From: Solimonas sp. SE-A11
GTDB taxonomy: Bacteria; Pseudomonadota; Gammaproteobacteria; Nevskiales; Nevskiaceae
NCBI RefSeq assembly: GCF_030345715.1
Contig: NZ_JAUASX010000017.1
Location: 56,002 to 120,001, forward strand
DNA: 64,000 bases
Reading direction: 5' to 3'
How positions within the stretch are numbered: position 1 is the stretch's first letter; the number at the start of each line of letters is the position of its first letter. The translations under genes and the position numbers were made by a program. A model generated the notes under the pieces. The model saw only the letters and a program-made list of their open reading frames with translations, did no database searches and was not told the DNA's origin. This document shows positions 17,492-26,410 of this stretch, one piece after another.

Positions 17492-18334
17492 CTATGCCGC
17501 AAGCCCTGACCGATTGGCATCGTACTCAGCCAGGTAATCGGCAAGTTCCAGCACCGAAAGCTCCGGCGAAAGGTCGATCCGGGCGAAAGCGGAGACGGCG
17601 TGACGGTCGATACGGGCCAGCGACGGATCGTGCGCGCCCTGCAGCTGCAGCACCGAGACGATCACCACGTCCAGGTAGTCGGCGGGACCGTCGTGGGTGC
17701 GGTAGACGTCCTCCTGGTAGTAAGGCACGTCGATCAGCGCCTCTGGGAAATTCCAGGCCTGCAGCACCAGGCGACCCACACGCGCGGAAAGCCGGCGCAG
17801 CACTGAGTCCAGGGCGGCTGGCGACTCGCTGAGCTCCGTCTGCGACTCCGCCAGCTTCAGGATCGGCAGCACCCCGATCTCATGTACCAGGCCGGCCAGC
17901 ATCGCGATCTCGGGCTTGAGCACGGTGCAGTGCTTGGCCAGCACCTGCGCCAGCGCCGCCACTTCGGTGCTGCGCACCCAGCTGCGCCGCAGCCGCTGCT
18001 GCAGCCAGGGAGACTTGGAGACGAACAGGTGCTCCACCGCCAGGCCGGTCACCAGCAAGCGCGTCATCTGCAAACCCAGGCGCGTCACCGCCTGCGCGAG
18101 GTTGTCGATGCGCCGGCCATTGGCCTGCCCGATGGCGCTGTTGGCTACGCGCAGCAGGCGCACGGCCATCGCCGGGTCCTTGGCGATTTCCGCCGCCAGG
18201 AGATTGACGGAGACATCATCGCGCCGGCTCATGTCGCTGATGCGCAGCGCGACTTCAGGCAGCGTCGGCAGCGTCAGGCGATCGTGCGTGAGTGCATCGA
18301 CGACGCTGCGGTAGAAACGGTCTTCGGCGGACAT
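17492..18334 (-). CDS. HDOD domain protein
   Basis: This 280-residue cytosolic protein is an HDOD-domain signalling protein: LPTLPEVALRI near residue 20, AAEIAKDPAMAVRLLRVANSA, the region AVTRLGLQMTRLL and the degenerate HD position LAGLVHEIGVLPIL near residue 165. HDOD proteins relay regulatory signals and lack intact phosphodiesterase residues. No second output domain is attached. GGAG lies 8 nt upstream of ATG 18334; an upstream ATG at 18382 would add 16 residues lacking family similarity. It is transcribed alone and ends at a strong terminator. Confidence 0.85.
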   Translation of the reverse strand: MSAEDRFYRSVVDALTHDRLTLPTLPEVALRISDMSRRDDVSVNLLAAEIAKDPAMAVRLLRVANSAIGQANGRRIDNLAQAVTRLGLQMTRLLVTGLAVEHLFVSKSPWLQQRLRRSWVRSTEVAALAQVLAKHCTVLKPEIAMLAGLVHEIGVLPILKLAESQTELSESPAALDSVLRRLSARVGRLVLQAWNFPEALIDVPYYQEDVYRTHDGPADYLDVVIVSVLQLQGAHDPSLARIDRHAVSAFARIDLSPELSVLELADYLAEYDANRSGLAA

Positions 18335-18437
18335 GGGGCGGGCTCCGGTTGCCAGGGGTCGCCCGCTTATCGGCACGCACACGCAAGGCTTGAGGCCCGC
18401 GTGTGCGGCCGGTCACATTGTGACGATCAGTGGAGCC

Positions 18438-20345
18438 TCAGGCCGTAACGGCAGCCGCCTGCGCCTCATGCTCGCGGTCCAGCAGCACCCGGCCCAGGCG
18501 CTGGCGGCCGTGAAGCTCGGTGTAGGTACCGTCGCGCCAGGCCATGCGCCCGGCGATCATCACGTGGCTGACCACGCCGTCGGAGCGGTTGACCAGCTGG
18601 TTGGCCTGGAAGATGTCGCGCCAGATGTAGCGCACGCCGGCGTCGGAGTCGTAGGCGCGCAGCGCCTCGGGGTCCATGACGACGATGTCTGCTTGTGCGC
18701 CGGGCTTGAGCGTGCCCACGTTGAGCCCGAAGAACTCGGCAGGCTCCTGTGTCAGGCGATGCACCGCGTAGGCCACCTTCTCCAGCCCGTCCTCCTGCGC
18801 GAACTGCAGCATGCGCAGGTTGCCGTCGTAGAAGGCCATGTTGGTCAGGTGCGCGCCGCTGTCGTTGAAGCCGGGCAGCAGCTTGGGGTTGAACAGAAGG
18901 GCCTTGGTGGTCTCGCGATCGCGGTTGGCCGTCACCGTCCACCAGCGCAGCGCGGTGTCGAAGCGGCGCAGCAGGTGCAGCAGGAAATCACAGTCGTCGC
19001 CGGCCGGCTTGGGGAAGCTGGCGAAGGTCTCGCGCTCGGCCTCGCTGCGAGCACCCTCGCCCGAGGCCTGCCAGCGCTGCAGGCGCTCGTAGACCTGCTG
19101 CAGGCTCTCGCCGCTCCACTCCGGCACCGGGCAGGTCTCGATGTGCATGTCGGCCAGCTCGCGCGTCAGCACGTTGTCGTCCATGCGCAGGCGGCGCTTG
19201 AGGCGCGCCAGGCTGAAGCCGGTCTTGCCATGCGTCCACATGCGGCGGAATTCCTGCTGCCAGGCCGGGTCGGACATGATCTGCAGACGGCCCTCGCGGT
19301 CGTCCAGGTCACGCTCGTTGAGGCGACGCAGCACGGGAATCTCCTCGGCGATCGGCGTGATCACGCCGTCGCTCCAGAGCTTGAACGGTGCCGCCAGCGC
19401 CTGGAAGCGGAAGTGGCCGTTGAGGAAGCGCGAGTTGAGCATGCGCGACAGCAGCAGGCCCATGCGCAGCAGCGACTTGTTGGTGACGATGTCGATGGCC
19501 GCCACCGCGGTCACCTTCAGCGGGCGGCCGAACAGGCGGCCCGAGGTCAGCAGGAAGTTGCGGAATACGCCGATCTTGCTGTCCTTGGGCGGCGTGGCCT
19601 GCCAGACGCGGCCCCAGCGGCGCACGAGGTTGGTGAGGAACTTCAGCTCGCCGTAGCGCGCGAACTGCGTGGGAATCTGCTTCTGCGTGTTGGGCTGGTT
19701 GGCCAGGAAGTGGAACGGCAGCGCGTCGGTGGAGAAGCCGACGTAGCCTTCACGCAGGGCCTTCTCCACCAGCTCGCCCATGCGCGCCAGTTCATTCGCG
19801 GTGGGTTCACGGCTGATGCTGTCCTGCAGGCCCATGACCTCGATGCGCAGCATCGAGTGCGGGATCATCGGCACGATGTTGGGCGCCAGCGGCAGGTCGC
19901 TGAAGTGGTCCAGGTAGGCCTTGGAGTCGTTCCAGTTCACGCGGTCGCCGACCTTGCGCAGCACGTGCTTAGGCACGTTCTCCACGCGGGCGAAGCAGTC
20001 GACGATGGGATCGGTGCCGTCGCGGCGCAGCGCGCCGTAGGCCAGGCCCAGGCTGCAGTTGGCCACCACCACGGTGGTGGTGCCGTGGCGCACCGCTTCG
20101 GGCAGACCCGGTTCCAGCTCCACCTCGAGATCGAAATGCGTGTGGATGTCGAGCAGGCCCGGCATCAGCCAGCGGCCAGCCACGTCCACGGTCTCGGCGG
20201 CCTGCTGTTCCGGCAGCCCGCTGCCGATCGCGGCGATGCTGCCGTCGCGCACCGCCACGTCCTGCAGCTGCGGCTTGGCGCCGCTGCCGTCGAACACCAG
20301 TGCATTCCGGAACAGCACATCCCACCGCATCCCGCCGCCATCCAT
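18438..20345 (-). CDS. N-acyl-D-amino-acid deacylase family amidohydrolase
   Basis: This 635-residue metal-dependent amidohydrolase matches the D-aminoacylase family. The N-terminal metal motif is PGLLDIHTHFDLEV near residue 65, and Cys in VVVANCSLG is the position that bridges to zinc in D-aminoacylases. The C-terminal GFNDSGAHLTNM carries the catalytic Asp, and the closing beta-sandwich reads GTLKPGAQADIVVMDP. It would remove an N-acyl group from D-amino acids or a related amide. A good Shine-Dalgarno (CAGGAG) precedes the ATG. It is longer than classic D-aminoacylases (about 480 residues), with an insertion after residue 240. Confidence 0.85.
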   Translation of the reverse strand: MDGGGMRWDVLFRNALVFDGSGAKPQLQDVAVRDGSIAAIGSGLPEQQAAETVDVAGRWLMPGLLDIHTHFDLEVELEPGLPEAVRHGTTTVVVANCSLGLAYGALRRDGTDPIVDCFARVENVPKHVLRKVGDRVNWNDSKAYLDHFSDLPLAPNIVPMIPHSMLRIEVMGLQDSISREPTANELARMGELVEKALREGYVGFSTDALPFHFLANQPNTQKQIPTQFARYGELKFLTNLVRRWGRVWQATPPKDSKIGVFRNFLLTSGRLFGRPLKVTAVAAIDIVTNKSLLRMGLLLSRMLNSRFLNGHFRFQALAAPFKLWSDGVITPIAEEIPVLRRLNERDLDDREGRLQIMSDPAWQQEFRRMWTHGKTGFSLARLKRRLRMDDNVLTRELADMHIETCPVPEWSGESLQQVYERLQRWQASGEGARSEAERETFASFPKPAGDDCDFLLHLLRRFDTALRWWTVTANRDRETTKALLFNPKLLPGFNDSGAHLTNMAFYDGNLRMLQFAQEDGLEKVAYAVHRLTQEPAEFFGLNVGTLKPGAQADIVVMDPEALRAYDSDAGVRYIWRDIFQANQLVNRSDGVVSHVMIAGRMAWRDGTYTELHGRQRLGRVLLDREHEAQAAAVTA

Positions 20346-20438
20346 GTACCCACTCCTGCCGGATTCTTTCGACCGGGATCATAAGCAGGACTTTCACAGT
20401 GGCGGATGGGAAATTCGCCTCTCATGCGAGTAGGGGAT

Positions 20439-20765
20439 TCACCCGTCGCGCAGCGCTAGCGCCCATTCCTCCGACCAGCGTTGCAGCGGCCCGAACAGCG
20501 CCAACAGCTCGCGGCCGCGGGCACTCAGGGCATAGCCGCCCTCGCCCGCCTCCACGATCAGCGCCTCGCGCAGTTCCGCCAGGCGCTGGTTGAGTACCGA
20601 AGGCGACATGCCCGAACAGGCGGCCTGCAGGGCGCGGAAGGACATGGCGCCGTCACGCAGCTCCCAGACCACCCGCAGGGTCCAGCGCCGGCCGAGCAGG
20701 TCCAGCAGGGCCATGATGGGGCGGCCGGACGCCGAGCCGCGGACGGGATGGTCGATGAGGGTCAT
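20439..20765 (-). CDS. HxlR-family transcriptional regulator
   Basis: This 108-residue protein is a winged-helix regulator of the HxlR/YodB type. The recognition region is LLGRRWTLRVVWELRDGAMSF, followed by LQAACSGMSPSVLNQRLAELREALIV and the wing YALSARGREL. There is no cysteine in the usual redox-sensing position near residue 6, but one is present in the helix near residue 50. It is divergent from the carboxymuconolactone-decarboxylase-like gene, and a palindrome in the 59-nt gap is its likely operator. Confidence 0.9.
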   Translation of the reverse strand: MTLIDHPVRGSASGRPIMALLDLLGRRWTLRVVWELRDGAMSFRALQAACSGMSPSVLNQRLAELREALIVEAGEGGYALSARGRELLALFGPLQRWSEEWALALRDG

Positions 20766-20770
20766 GTTGC

Positions 20771-20809
20771 GCTACGAATTCAGAAGCAATATGCTTCGAT
20801 TATCGTAGC
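20771..20809. promoter_or_regulatory. Palindromic operator between hxlR-type and CMD genes
   Basis: A symmetric inverted repeat is centred on 20790: outer arms GCTACGA/TCGTAGC and inner arms GAAGC/GCTTC, 13 of 19 positions per arm matching. It fills most of the 59-nt gap between the two divergent start codons, so one regulator bound here would control both genes. Confidence 0.75.
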
Positions 20810-20824
20810 ATCCCGGAGAAGTCC

Positions 20825-21379
20825 GTGTCTGTCACTGCCCGAATCGAGGCCCTGCCCCTGCCTCTGGCCCCGCCACTGGAGACGGCGCTCGCCACGGTCA
20901 TGCGCGGCGCCCCGCCGCTGCTGATCTTCCGCACGGTGGCGCACAACCCGCGGGTGCTGGAGCGCATGCTGGCCGGCGGCCTGCTGGACCGCGGCAGCAT
21001 CCCGCTGCGCCTGCGTGAGCTGATGATCCTGCGCAGCACGGCGCGCTGCGGAGCCGAGTACGAGTGGGGCGTGCATGCGGCGATCTACGGCGACAAGGCC
21101 GGCTTCACGCCCGCGGAGCTGCAGGCCTCGGTGCATGGCACGGCGGACGCGCCGGAATGGGGGGCGCAGGAGCAGCTCGTGCTGCGCCTGGCCGATGCCC
21201 TGCACGAGCGCCATGACGTGGATGATGCCCTGTGGACGGACCTGCGTGCCGCCTTCGCCGAGGACCAGCTGATCGAGCTGACCATGCTGGCGGGGCTGTA
21301 TCACGCGGTGTCCTACCTGGTGAACCTCACGCGCGTGCCGCGCGAGGCTTTCGCGCCGGGCTTTCCGGCGGCGGCCTGA
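20825..21379 (+). CDS. Carboxymuconolactone decarboxylase-like (AhpD-fold) protein
   Basis: This 184-residue protein has the CMD/AhpD helical fold: LRLRELMILRSTARCGAEYEWGVHAAIYGDKAGF, where a single Cys is followed by a family-typical ExxWxxH pattern, then a second half ending AFAEDQLIELTMLAGLYHAVSYLVNLTRVP. The classical CxxC redox pair of AhpD is not present; only one Cys remains, so it is probably not a peroxidase partner. The start is GTG 20825 with GGAGAA 4 nt upstream. The gene is divergent from, and probably controlled by, the HxlR-type regulator. Confidence 0.83.
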   Translation: MSVTARIEALPLPLAPPLETALATVMRGAPPLLIFRTVAHNPRVLERMLAGGLLDRGSIPLRLRELMILRSTARCGAEYEWGVHAAIYGDKAGFTPAELQASVHGTADAPEWGAQEQLVLRLADALHERHDVDDALWTDLRAAFAEDQLIELTMLAGLYHAVSYLVNLTRVPREAFAPGFPAAA

Positions 21380-21380
21380 A

Positions 21381-21413
21381 CGAAAGAGCCCCGGCAATGC
21401 CGGGGCTCTTTCG
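21381..21413. terminator. Bidirectional terminator between CMD and ilvE
   Basis: A perfect 15-bp stem (CGAAAGAGCCCCGGC and its complement) with an AAT loop. A/T tracts at both ends of the stem let it serve both convergent genes. Confidence 0.85.
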
Positions 21414-21426
21414 TGCTGCGGACCGC

Positions 21427-22350
21427 TCAGATGTGGCTGAGCCACTCCGGGTACTGGCTGCTCTCGCCCTTGACCAGCTGCAGATACTGCTTCTGCAGCT
21501 TCTCGGTGATCGGCCCGCGCGAGCCGCTGCCGATGGGGCGGTTGTCCACCTCGCGGATCGGGGTCACTTCGGCGGCGGTGCCGGTGAAGAAGGCCTCGTC
21601 GGCCACGTAGACCTCGTCACGCGTGATGCGGCGCTCCACGATCTTCAGGCCGTTGTCCTGCGCCAGCTGCATCACGGTGCGGCGGGTGATGCCGTCCAGG
21701 CAGGCGGTCAGGTCCGGGGTGTGAAGCTCGCCGCGGATCACCAGGAAGATGTTCTCGGCGCTGCCCTCGGCGATGTAGCCCTGGGTGTCCAGGGTCAGGG
21801 CCTCGTCGTAGCCGTCGCGCAGCACTTCGTTCAGGGCCATCATCGAGTTGATGTAGTTGCCGTTGGCCTTGGCACGCAGTGTGGCGGCGTTCGGATGGTG
21901 GCGGTTGAATGAGCTGGTCTTGACGCGGATGCCGCGCTCCATGTTCTCGGCGCCCAGGTAGGCGCCCCAGGTCCAGGCGGCGACAATGACGTGGGTCTTG
22001 AGGTTGTCGGCGCGCAGGCCCATGCCCTCCGCTCCGTAGAACACCATCGGGCGCAGGTAGGCGGACTCCAGCTTGTTGGCCCGCAGCACGTCCAGCTGGG
22101 CCTGGTTCAGCACGTCCTCGGACCAGGGCATCTTCATGCCCAGGATCTTGGCGGAGTTGAACAGGCGACGGGTGTGCTCTTCCAGCCGGAAGATCGCCGT
22201 GCCCTTGGGGGTCTTGTACGCCCGCACGCCTTCGAAGCAGCCCACGCCGTAGTGCAGCGAGTAGGTCAGTACGTGGGTCGTGCACTCGCGCCAGGGCTTG
22301 AGTTCGCCGTCGTACCAGATGAAGCCGTCGCGGTCGGCGAAGGTGCTCAT
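21427..22350 (-). CDS. ilvE: Branched-chain amino acid aminotransferase
   Basis: This 307-residue class IV PLP aminotransferase carries out the last step of valine, leucine and isoleucine synthesis and the first step of their breakdown. The PLP lysine is Lys161 in LRAKANGNYINSM; the N-terminal DGFIWYDGELKPW and SLHYGVGCFEGVRAY blocks and the C-terminal YVADEAFFTGTAAEVTPI block are those of IlvE. The length is as expected. It is monocistronic, with a bidirectional terminator 14 nt beyond its stop, and divergent from the heptosyltransferase gene. Confidence 0.95.
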   Translation of the reverse strand: MSTFADRDGFIWYDGELKPWRECTTHVLTYSLHYGVGCFEGVRAYKTPKGTAIFRLEEHTRRLFNSAKILGMKMPWSEDVLNQAQLDVLRANKLESAYLRPMVFYGAEGMGLRADNLKTHVIVAAWTWGAYLGAENMERGIRVKTSSFNRHHPNAATLRAKANGNYINSMMALNEVLRDGYDEALTLDTQGYIAEGSAENIFLVIRGELHTPDLTACLDGITRRTVMQLAQDNGLKIVERRITRDEVYVADEAFFTGTAAEVTPIREVDNRPIGSGSRGPITEKLQKQYLQLVKGESSQYPEWLSHI

Positions 22351-22445
22351 GGATCGTTTACCTGTCAGGAATCAGTGTCGGGGTCTGCCGCGGAAGCGGC
22401 CGAAGCCCTCTATTATAGGCAATCCTGCCCCTTCACTGCCCAAGA

Positions 22446-23495
22446 ATGGCCCTGATGGCCCTGACCGATTCGCTCCCCGTCCGCGGCTCGCAGCCCCGCA
22501 TCCTGATCGTGCGCCTGTCGGCGCTGGGGGACATCGTCTTCGCCACGAGCCTGCTGGAGGGCCTGCGTCGCCGCTTTCCGCAGGCCCACATCGCCTGGCT
22601 GGCCCAGACCGGCTTTGGCGGCGTGCTGGACGGCGATCCCCGCCTGGATGAATTGATCACGGTCCCACGCGACACCCTGCGGTCGCCGGCTGCCCTGTTG
22701 CGCCTGCGCCGCCGGCTGACCGAGTCTCGGTACGATTGGGTCATCGACTGCCAGGGGCTGCTGAAATCCCGCGTCTTCGCCAGCCTGGCCGGCGGCGCCA
22801 CGCGCATCGGCTTCGACTCCAAGGAGCCCGGCAGCTTCCTGCTGCACCACCCCATGGCGAAGGGCGGCATCGACTGGGATATCGCCCCCGAATACCGCCA
22901 CCTGGCGCAGCAGCTCACCGGTCAGGAGGCACCCCCCCCCACCTTGCGGGTCAGCGACACGATCCGCGACACGGTGGCAGAGGGCATGGCCCATCGCGGC
23001 CTGGCGCCCGGCTTCATCGCCCTCTGCCCCTTCACCACCCGGCCGCAGAAGCACTGGTTCGAGGAATACTGGCCGCAACTGGCGCAGTTGCTTGCCGACC
23101 AGGGCCTGGGTCCCTTCGTGGTCTTCGGTGGGCCTGCGGACCGTGGCACGGCCGAGCGCATCCATCCCCAGCTGCCGCCGGGCAGCTACAACCTGGCCGG
23201 GGAAACCCGCCTGCCCGAACTGGGCGGCTGGCTGTCCCAGGCCGGGCTGGTGATCGGCGTGGATACCGGCCTGACCCACATCGGCATCGCGGTGCGCCGG
23301 CCCACGCTGGCGCTGTTCGGCTCCACCTGCCCCTATACCCGGGGCGCCGACTCGCCGCTCACGGTGATGTATGACGCGCTGCCCTGCGCGCCCTGCCGGC
23401 GCGACCCGACCTGCGGCGGCCAGTGGACCTGCATGCGCCAGCTGACCCCGATCCGCGTGGCCGCCGAGGCCCTCAAGCTGCTGAAGACCCCATGA
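22446..23495 (+). CDS. Glycosyltransferase family 9 (heptosyltransferase-like)
   Basis: This 349-residue GT9 protein resembles lipopolysaccharide heptosyltransferase I. The N-terminal ILIVRLSALGDIVFATSLLE, the central FIALCPFTTRPQKHWFEEYW and the ADP-heptose site region VIGVDTGLTHIGIA are family hallmarks. It would transfer heptose to Kdo-lipid A at the inner leaflet. A Cys-rich segment (CAPCRRDPTCGGQWTC) near the C-terminus is typical of some GT9 subgroups. The stop overlaps the next glycosyltransferase's ATG (ATGA), so they are coupled. ATG 22446 or 22455 could be the true start. Confidence 0.88.
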   Translation: MALMALTDSLPVRGSQPRILIVRLSALGDIVFATSLLEGLRRRFPQAHIAWLAQTGFGGVLDGDPRLDELITVPRDTLRSPAALLRLRRRLTESRYDWVIDCQGLLKSRVFASLAGGATRIGFDSKEPGSFLLHHPMAKGGIDWDIAPEYRHLAQQLTGQEAPPPTLRVSDTIRDTVAEGMAHRGLAPGFIALCPFTTRPQKHWFEEYWPQLAQLLADQGLGPFVVFGGPADRGTAERIHPQLPPGSYNLAGETRLPELGGWLSQAGLVIGVDTGLTHIGIAVRRPTLALFGSTCPYTRGADSPLTVMYDALPCAPCRRDPTCGGQWTCMRQLTPIRVAAEALKLLKTP

Positions 23496-24574
23496 AGATC
23501 GTCCACGTCGAAACCGGCATGCATCTCTACGGCGGCGCGCAGCAGGTGGCCTACCTGCTGCGGGGCCTGTCGGAACAGGGCGTCGACAACGTGCTGGTCT
23601 GCCCGCCCGGCGCCAGCATCGGCCAGCATTTCGCCGGCAGCGCGGTGAAGGTCATCGAGACGCCCTGCAAGGGCGACCTGGACCTGGGCTTCATCGAGCG
23701 GCTCAAGCGCGTCCTGCTGGACGAAAAACCTGACCTGGTGCACCTGCACAGCCGCCGCGGTGCCGACGTGCTGGGCGGGCTCGCCGCCGGCCGCGCCAAG
23801 GTGCCGGCCATCCTCTCCCGCCGGGTGGACAACCCGGAGTCACGCCTGGCGGCCTGGCTCAAGTACCGCCTCTACGGCCGGGTGATCTGCATCTCGCAGG
23901 GCATCGCCGACGTGCTGCTGTCGGAGGGCGTGGAACCGTCACGCGTGCGCGTGGTGCGCAGCGCGGTGGATGCCAGCCCCTGGCTGAACCCGGAGCCTCG
24001 CGCCGCCTTCTGCGCCGAGTTCGGCCTGCCGGAAGAACCACCACTGCTCGGGGTGGTGGCGCAGTTGATCGAGCGCAAGGGCCACCGCTACCTGTTCGAG
24101 GCCCTGGCGGCACTCAAGGAGCGCCAGGCCTTCAGCCTGGTGGTATTCGGCCAGGGGCCGCTGCGCGAGGAGCTGGAGGCCCTGGCGAACAGCCTGGGCC
24201 TTGCGGAGCGCATCCGTTTCGCCGGCTTCCGCAAGGACCTGCCGCGCTGGCTCGGCGGCCTGGACCTGCTGGTGCATCCGGCGCTGATGGAGGGCCTGGG
24301 CGTGTCGCTGCTGCAGGCCTCCGCGGCGGGTGTGCCGATCATCGCCTGCCGTGCCGGCGGCATGCCGGAGGCGGTGCGCGACGGCGTCAGCGGCCTGCTA
24401 GTGCCGCCTGGCGACAGCGCCGCGCTGCGCGAGGCGCTGCAGGGGTTGCTGGAGAAGCCCGCGCGCCGCCAGGAGCTGGGGCGCAACGGCCGCCGGCTGG
24501 CACTGGAAGAGTTCTCCGCCGAGGTGATGGTGGCGGGCAACCTCGGCGTGTATCGCGAACTGCTCGGGCGCTAG
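23492..24574 (+). CDS. Glycosyltransferase family 4
   Basis: This 360-residue GT4 protein has the GT-B fold: N-terminal acceptor domain starting KIVHVETGMHLYGGAQQVAY, and C-terminal nucleotide-sugar domain with LLGVVAQLIERKGHRYL, VHPALMEGLGVSLLQASAAGVPIIACRAGG (the EGxGxxxLEAxA type motif) and GLLVPPGD. It probably adds a sugar to the LPS core after the upstream heptosyltransferase, to which it is coupled by a 4-nt overlap. The donor is unknown. Its stop overlaps the convergent methyltransferase gene by 4 nt. Confidence 0.88.
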   Translation: MKIVHVETGMHLYGGAQQVAYLLRGLSEQGVDNVLVCPPGASIGQHFAGSAVKVIETPCKGDLDLGFIERLKRVLLDEKPDLVHLHSRRGADVLGGLAAGRAKVPAILSRRVDNPESRLAAWLKYRLYGRVICISQGIADVLLSEGVEPSRVRVVRSAVDASPWLNPEPRAAFCAEFGLPEEPPLLGVVAQLIERKGHRYLFEALAALKERQAFSLVVFGQGPLREELEALANSLGLAERIRFAGFRKDLPRWLGGLDLLVHPALMEGLGVSLLQASAAGVPIIACRAGGMPEAVRDGVSGLLVPPGDSAALREALQGLLEKPARRQELGRNGRRLALEEFSAEVMVAGNLGVYRELLGR

Positions 24575-25212
24575 CGCTTGCGCCCGGCCAGCACCGAGAT
24601 GCGCTCGCCGAGGTCCTCGTAGTCGCCGAGCTGGCGCAGGGCAACATCGGGAAACAGCTGCTGGTACCAGGCCAGCGAGCGGAACTGCCAGTGCTTGCTA
24701 TCCGGCTTCTCGGCGGTGTTCTCCACCAGGAACAGCAGGCCGCCCGGCTTGAGCACGCGCGTGAACTCCGCCACCGTCGACGGCAGCGCGCTTTCGGCGA
24801 TGCCGCCGAGCACCAGGCAGCACCAGATCACATCCACAGAGCCGTCGGCCAGCGGGATGCGTCCGTCGCGGCTGACGCGGTACTCCGTATTGGGCGCCGC
24901 GGGCGCGATGTCGAGCAGGTGCTGGATCGGGTCGACACCCACGGCCTGCCCGCCGAGCAGTTGTGCCAAACCGCCGGTGAAGCGGCCAGGGCCACAGCCG
25001 AAATCCAGCAGGGTCTGCTCACCGCCGACCAGCTCCGCCTTGAGCATCGGGAACAGGATGCCTTTCTGCCACTCGGTGACGGCGTCCACTTCCTCGCGGG
25101 AATGGCCGAGGTTCAGCACCGAGCGCACGCCGTGCTTGCGGGCGCGCTTCTCCCAGTAGCGCAGAGGATCTTCCTTCCAGAGCGAGGTCAGGGACTGCAG
25201 CAGCTTCTTCAT
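24571..25212 (-). CDS. Class I SAM-dependent methyltransferase
   Basis: This 213-residue protein has the class I methyltransferase core: motif I LLDFGCGPGRFTGGLAQLL near residue 68, motif II near VGVDPIQHLLDIA, and DVIWCCLVLGGI followed by FTRVLKPGGLLFLVEN. An N-terminal segment of about 60 residues contains an RxRKHG-rich helix. As the last gene of the glycan operon (18 nt after the GT4 gene) it probably methylates a sugar of that glycan (inference). Confidence 0.85.
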   Translation of the reverse strand: MKKLLQSLTSLWKEDPLRYWEKRARKHGVRSVLNLGHSREEVDAVTEWQKGILFPMLKAELVGGEQTLLDFGCGPGRFTGGLAQLLGGQAVGVDPIQHLLDIAPAAPNTEYRVSRDGRIPLADGSVDVIWCCLVLGGIAESALPSTVAEFTRVLKPGGLLFLVENTAEKPDSKHWQFRSLAWYQQLFPDVALRQLGDYEDLGERISVLAGRKR

Positions 25213-25230
25213 GTCTGGATGTCTCCGCTC

Positions 25231-26397
25231 TCAGGGCGTGCCGCGATAGATCGCCGCCAGGCGCTGGCCTTGCACGGCGGCGTCGTATTCCTGCTCGATG
25301 TGCCGGCGCCCGGCATCGAGCCAGCCGCGCCACTGTGCCGCGTCGGCCGACAGCCAGCGGCGGATCGCTTCGGTGATGCCGTCCACGTCGCGCTCCTGCG
25401 CCAGCCAGCCGGTCTGGCCGTGACGGATGACCTCGGGGATGTCGCAATGGAAGCTGCTGACCACGGCGATGCCGCTGGCCGCGGCATCGGTCAGCGACAC
25501 CGGAGCACCGCCTTCGCTGTCACCGTCGGCGGCGGTGACGCTGGGCGCCAGGAACAGGTGGTTGGCTTCGAACTCCGCGCGCAGCACGGCAAAGGGCTGG
25601 TAGCCCAGCAGCCGCGTGACCGGCCCCAGGCCATGCCGTCGGATGCCGTCGAGGATCTTCTGCTTCTCCTGCTTGCCGGCCTCGGTGGGCTCGGCGTCGC
25701 CGATGATGGTGACCTGCAGCGGCAACTCGCGCTGGATGCGGCCCAGCGCCTCGATGGCATAGGGGATGCCCTTCTTCTCGCGGAAGCTGGCCGCGATCAG
25801 CACCTTCAGCGGTTCGCCCGGCGTCCAGAGGCGCGGGCGATAGGGCACGGCGGACACATCCACGCCCAGGTGCTGCACGCGTATCTTCTCCGGCGGGCAG
25901 CCCAGTTGCTCCAGCGAACGCCCCATCGCGCTGCCCTCGCAGAGGAACAGCGTGTCGGGCTCGGCGAACAGCTGCGGATACCGCTGGCGCCAGACCGGCT
26001 TGGACTTCGGCAGCTTCGACATGTCCTGGCCGTAGAAGGTCACCACGTGCCGGCAGCCGGCGCGGCGCACGGCCTCGCGCACGGTCCAGCCGTTGTTGCC
26101 GAAATGCGAGTGCACCACCGCCGGCCTGATCGCGCGCAACTGCTCGGTGAGATAGGGAAAACCGTCGCGCGAGCCGAAGGCATAGCGCAGCTTGTAGAGC
26201 AGATACGGGCCCAGGCCTTCCTGCTTCAGGCTGTGGATGTTCGGTACCTCGAACTGGGCGAGGTTGCGCGTGCTGCGACAGACCACGTGGCTCTCCACCC
26301 CGGGCGGCAGGTTGCGGACCTGGCTGTACAACCAGGTCTGCGTCTGCGGCAGCCAGGACGGCGCGTACTGGACGACCTTGAGCGACGTGTCGGTCAT
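25231..26397 (-). CDS. Glycosyltransferase family 4 in the glycan operon
   Basis: This 388-residue GT-B protein is a GT4 glycosyltransferase. The N-terminal half holds RPAVVHSHFGNNGWTVREAV and HVVTFYGQDMSKLPKS; the C-terminal half has LKVLIAASFREKKGIPYAIEAL and the donor-binding APSVTAADGDSEGGAPVSLTDAAASGIAVVSS. ATG 26397 is chosen because the typical LKVVQYAPSWLPQTQTW opening follows; a longer start at 26469 would overlap the aminotransferase gene by 59 nt. It sits between the DegT aminotransferase (13 nt) and a methyltransferase, consistent with building the dTDP-sugar part of a glycan. Confidence 0.87.
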   Translation of the reverse strand: MTDTSLKVVQYAPSWLPQTQTWLYSQVRNLPPGVESHVVCRSTRNLAQFEVPNIHSLKQEGLGPYLLYKLRYAFGSRDGFPYLTEQLRAIRPAVVHSHFGNNGWTVREAVRRAGCRHVVTFYGQDMSKLPKSKPVWRQRYPQLFAEPDTLFLCEGSAMGRSLEQLGCPPEKIRVQHLGVDVSAVPYRPRLWTPGEPLKVLIAASFREKKGIPYAIEALGRIQRELPLQVTIIGDAEPTEAGKQEKQKILDGIRRHGLGPVTRLLGYQPFAVLRAEFEANHLFLAPSVTAADGDSEGGAPVSLTDAAASGIAVVSSFHCDIPEVIRHGQTGWLAQERDVDGITEAIRRWLSADAAQWRGWLDAGRRHIEQEYDAAVQGQRLAAIYRGTP

Positions 26398-26410
26398 GGG
26401 AGCGGAACGT

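Noticed and set aside
18376..18408. Inverted repeat GCACACGC/GCGTGTGC upstream of the HDOD gene.
   Set aside because: It has no T-tract and no clear relation to a known operator; kept out of the feature list.
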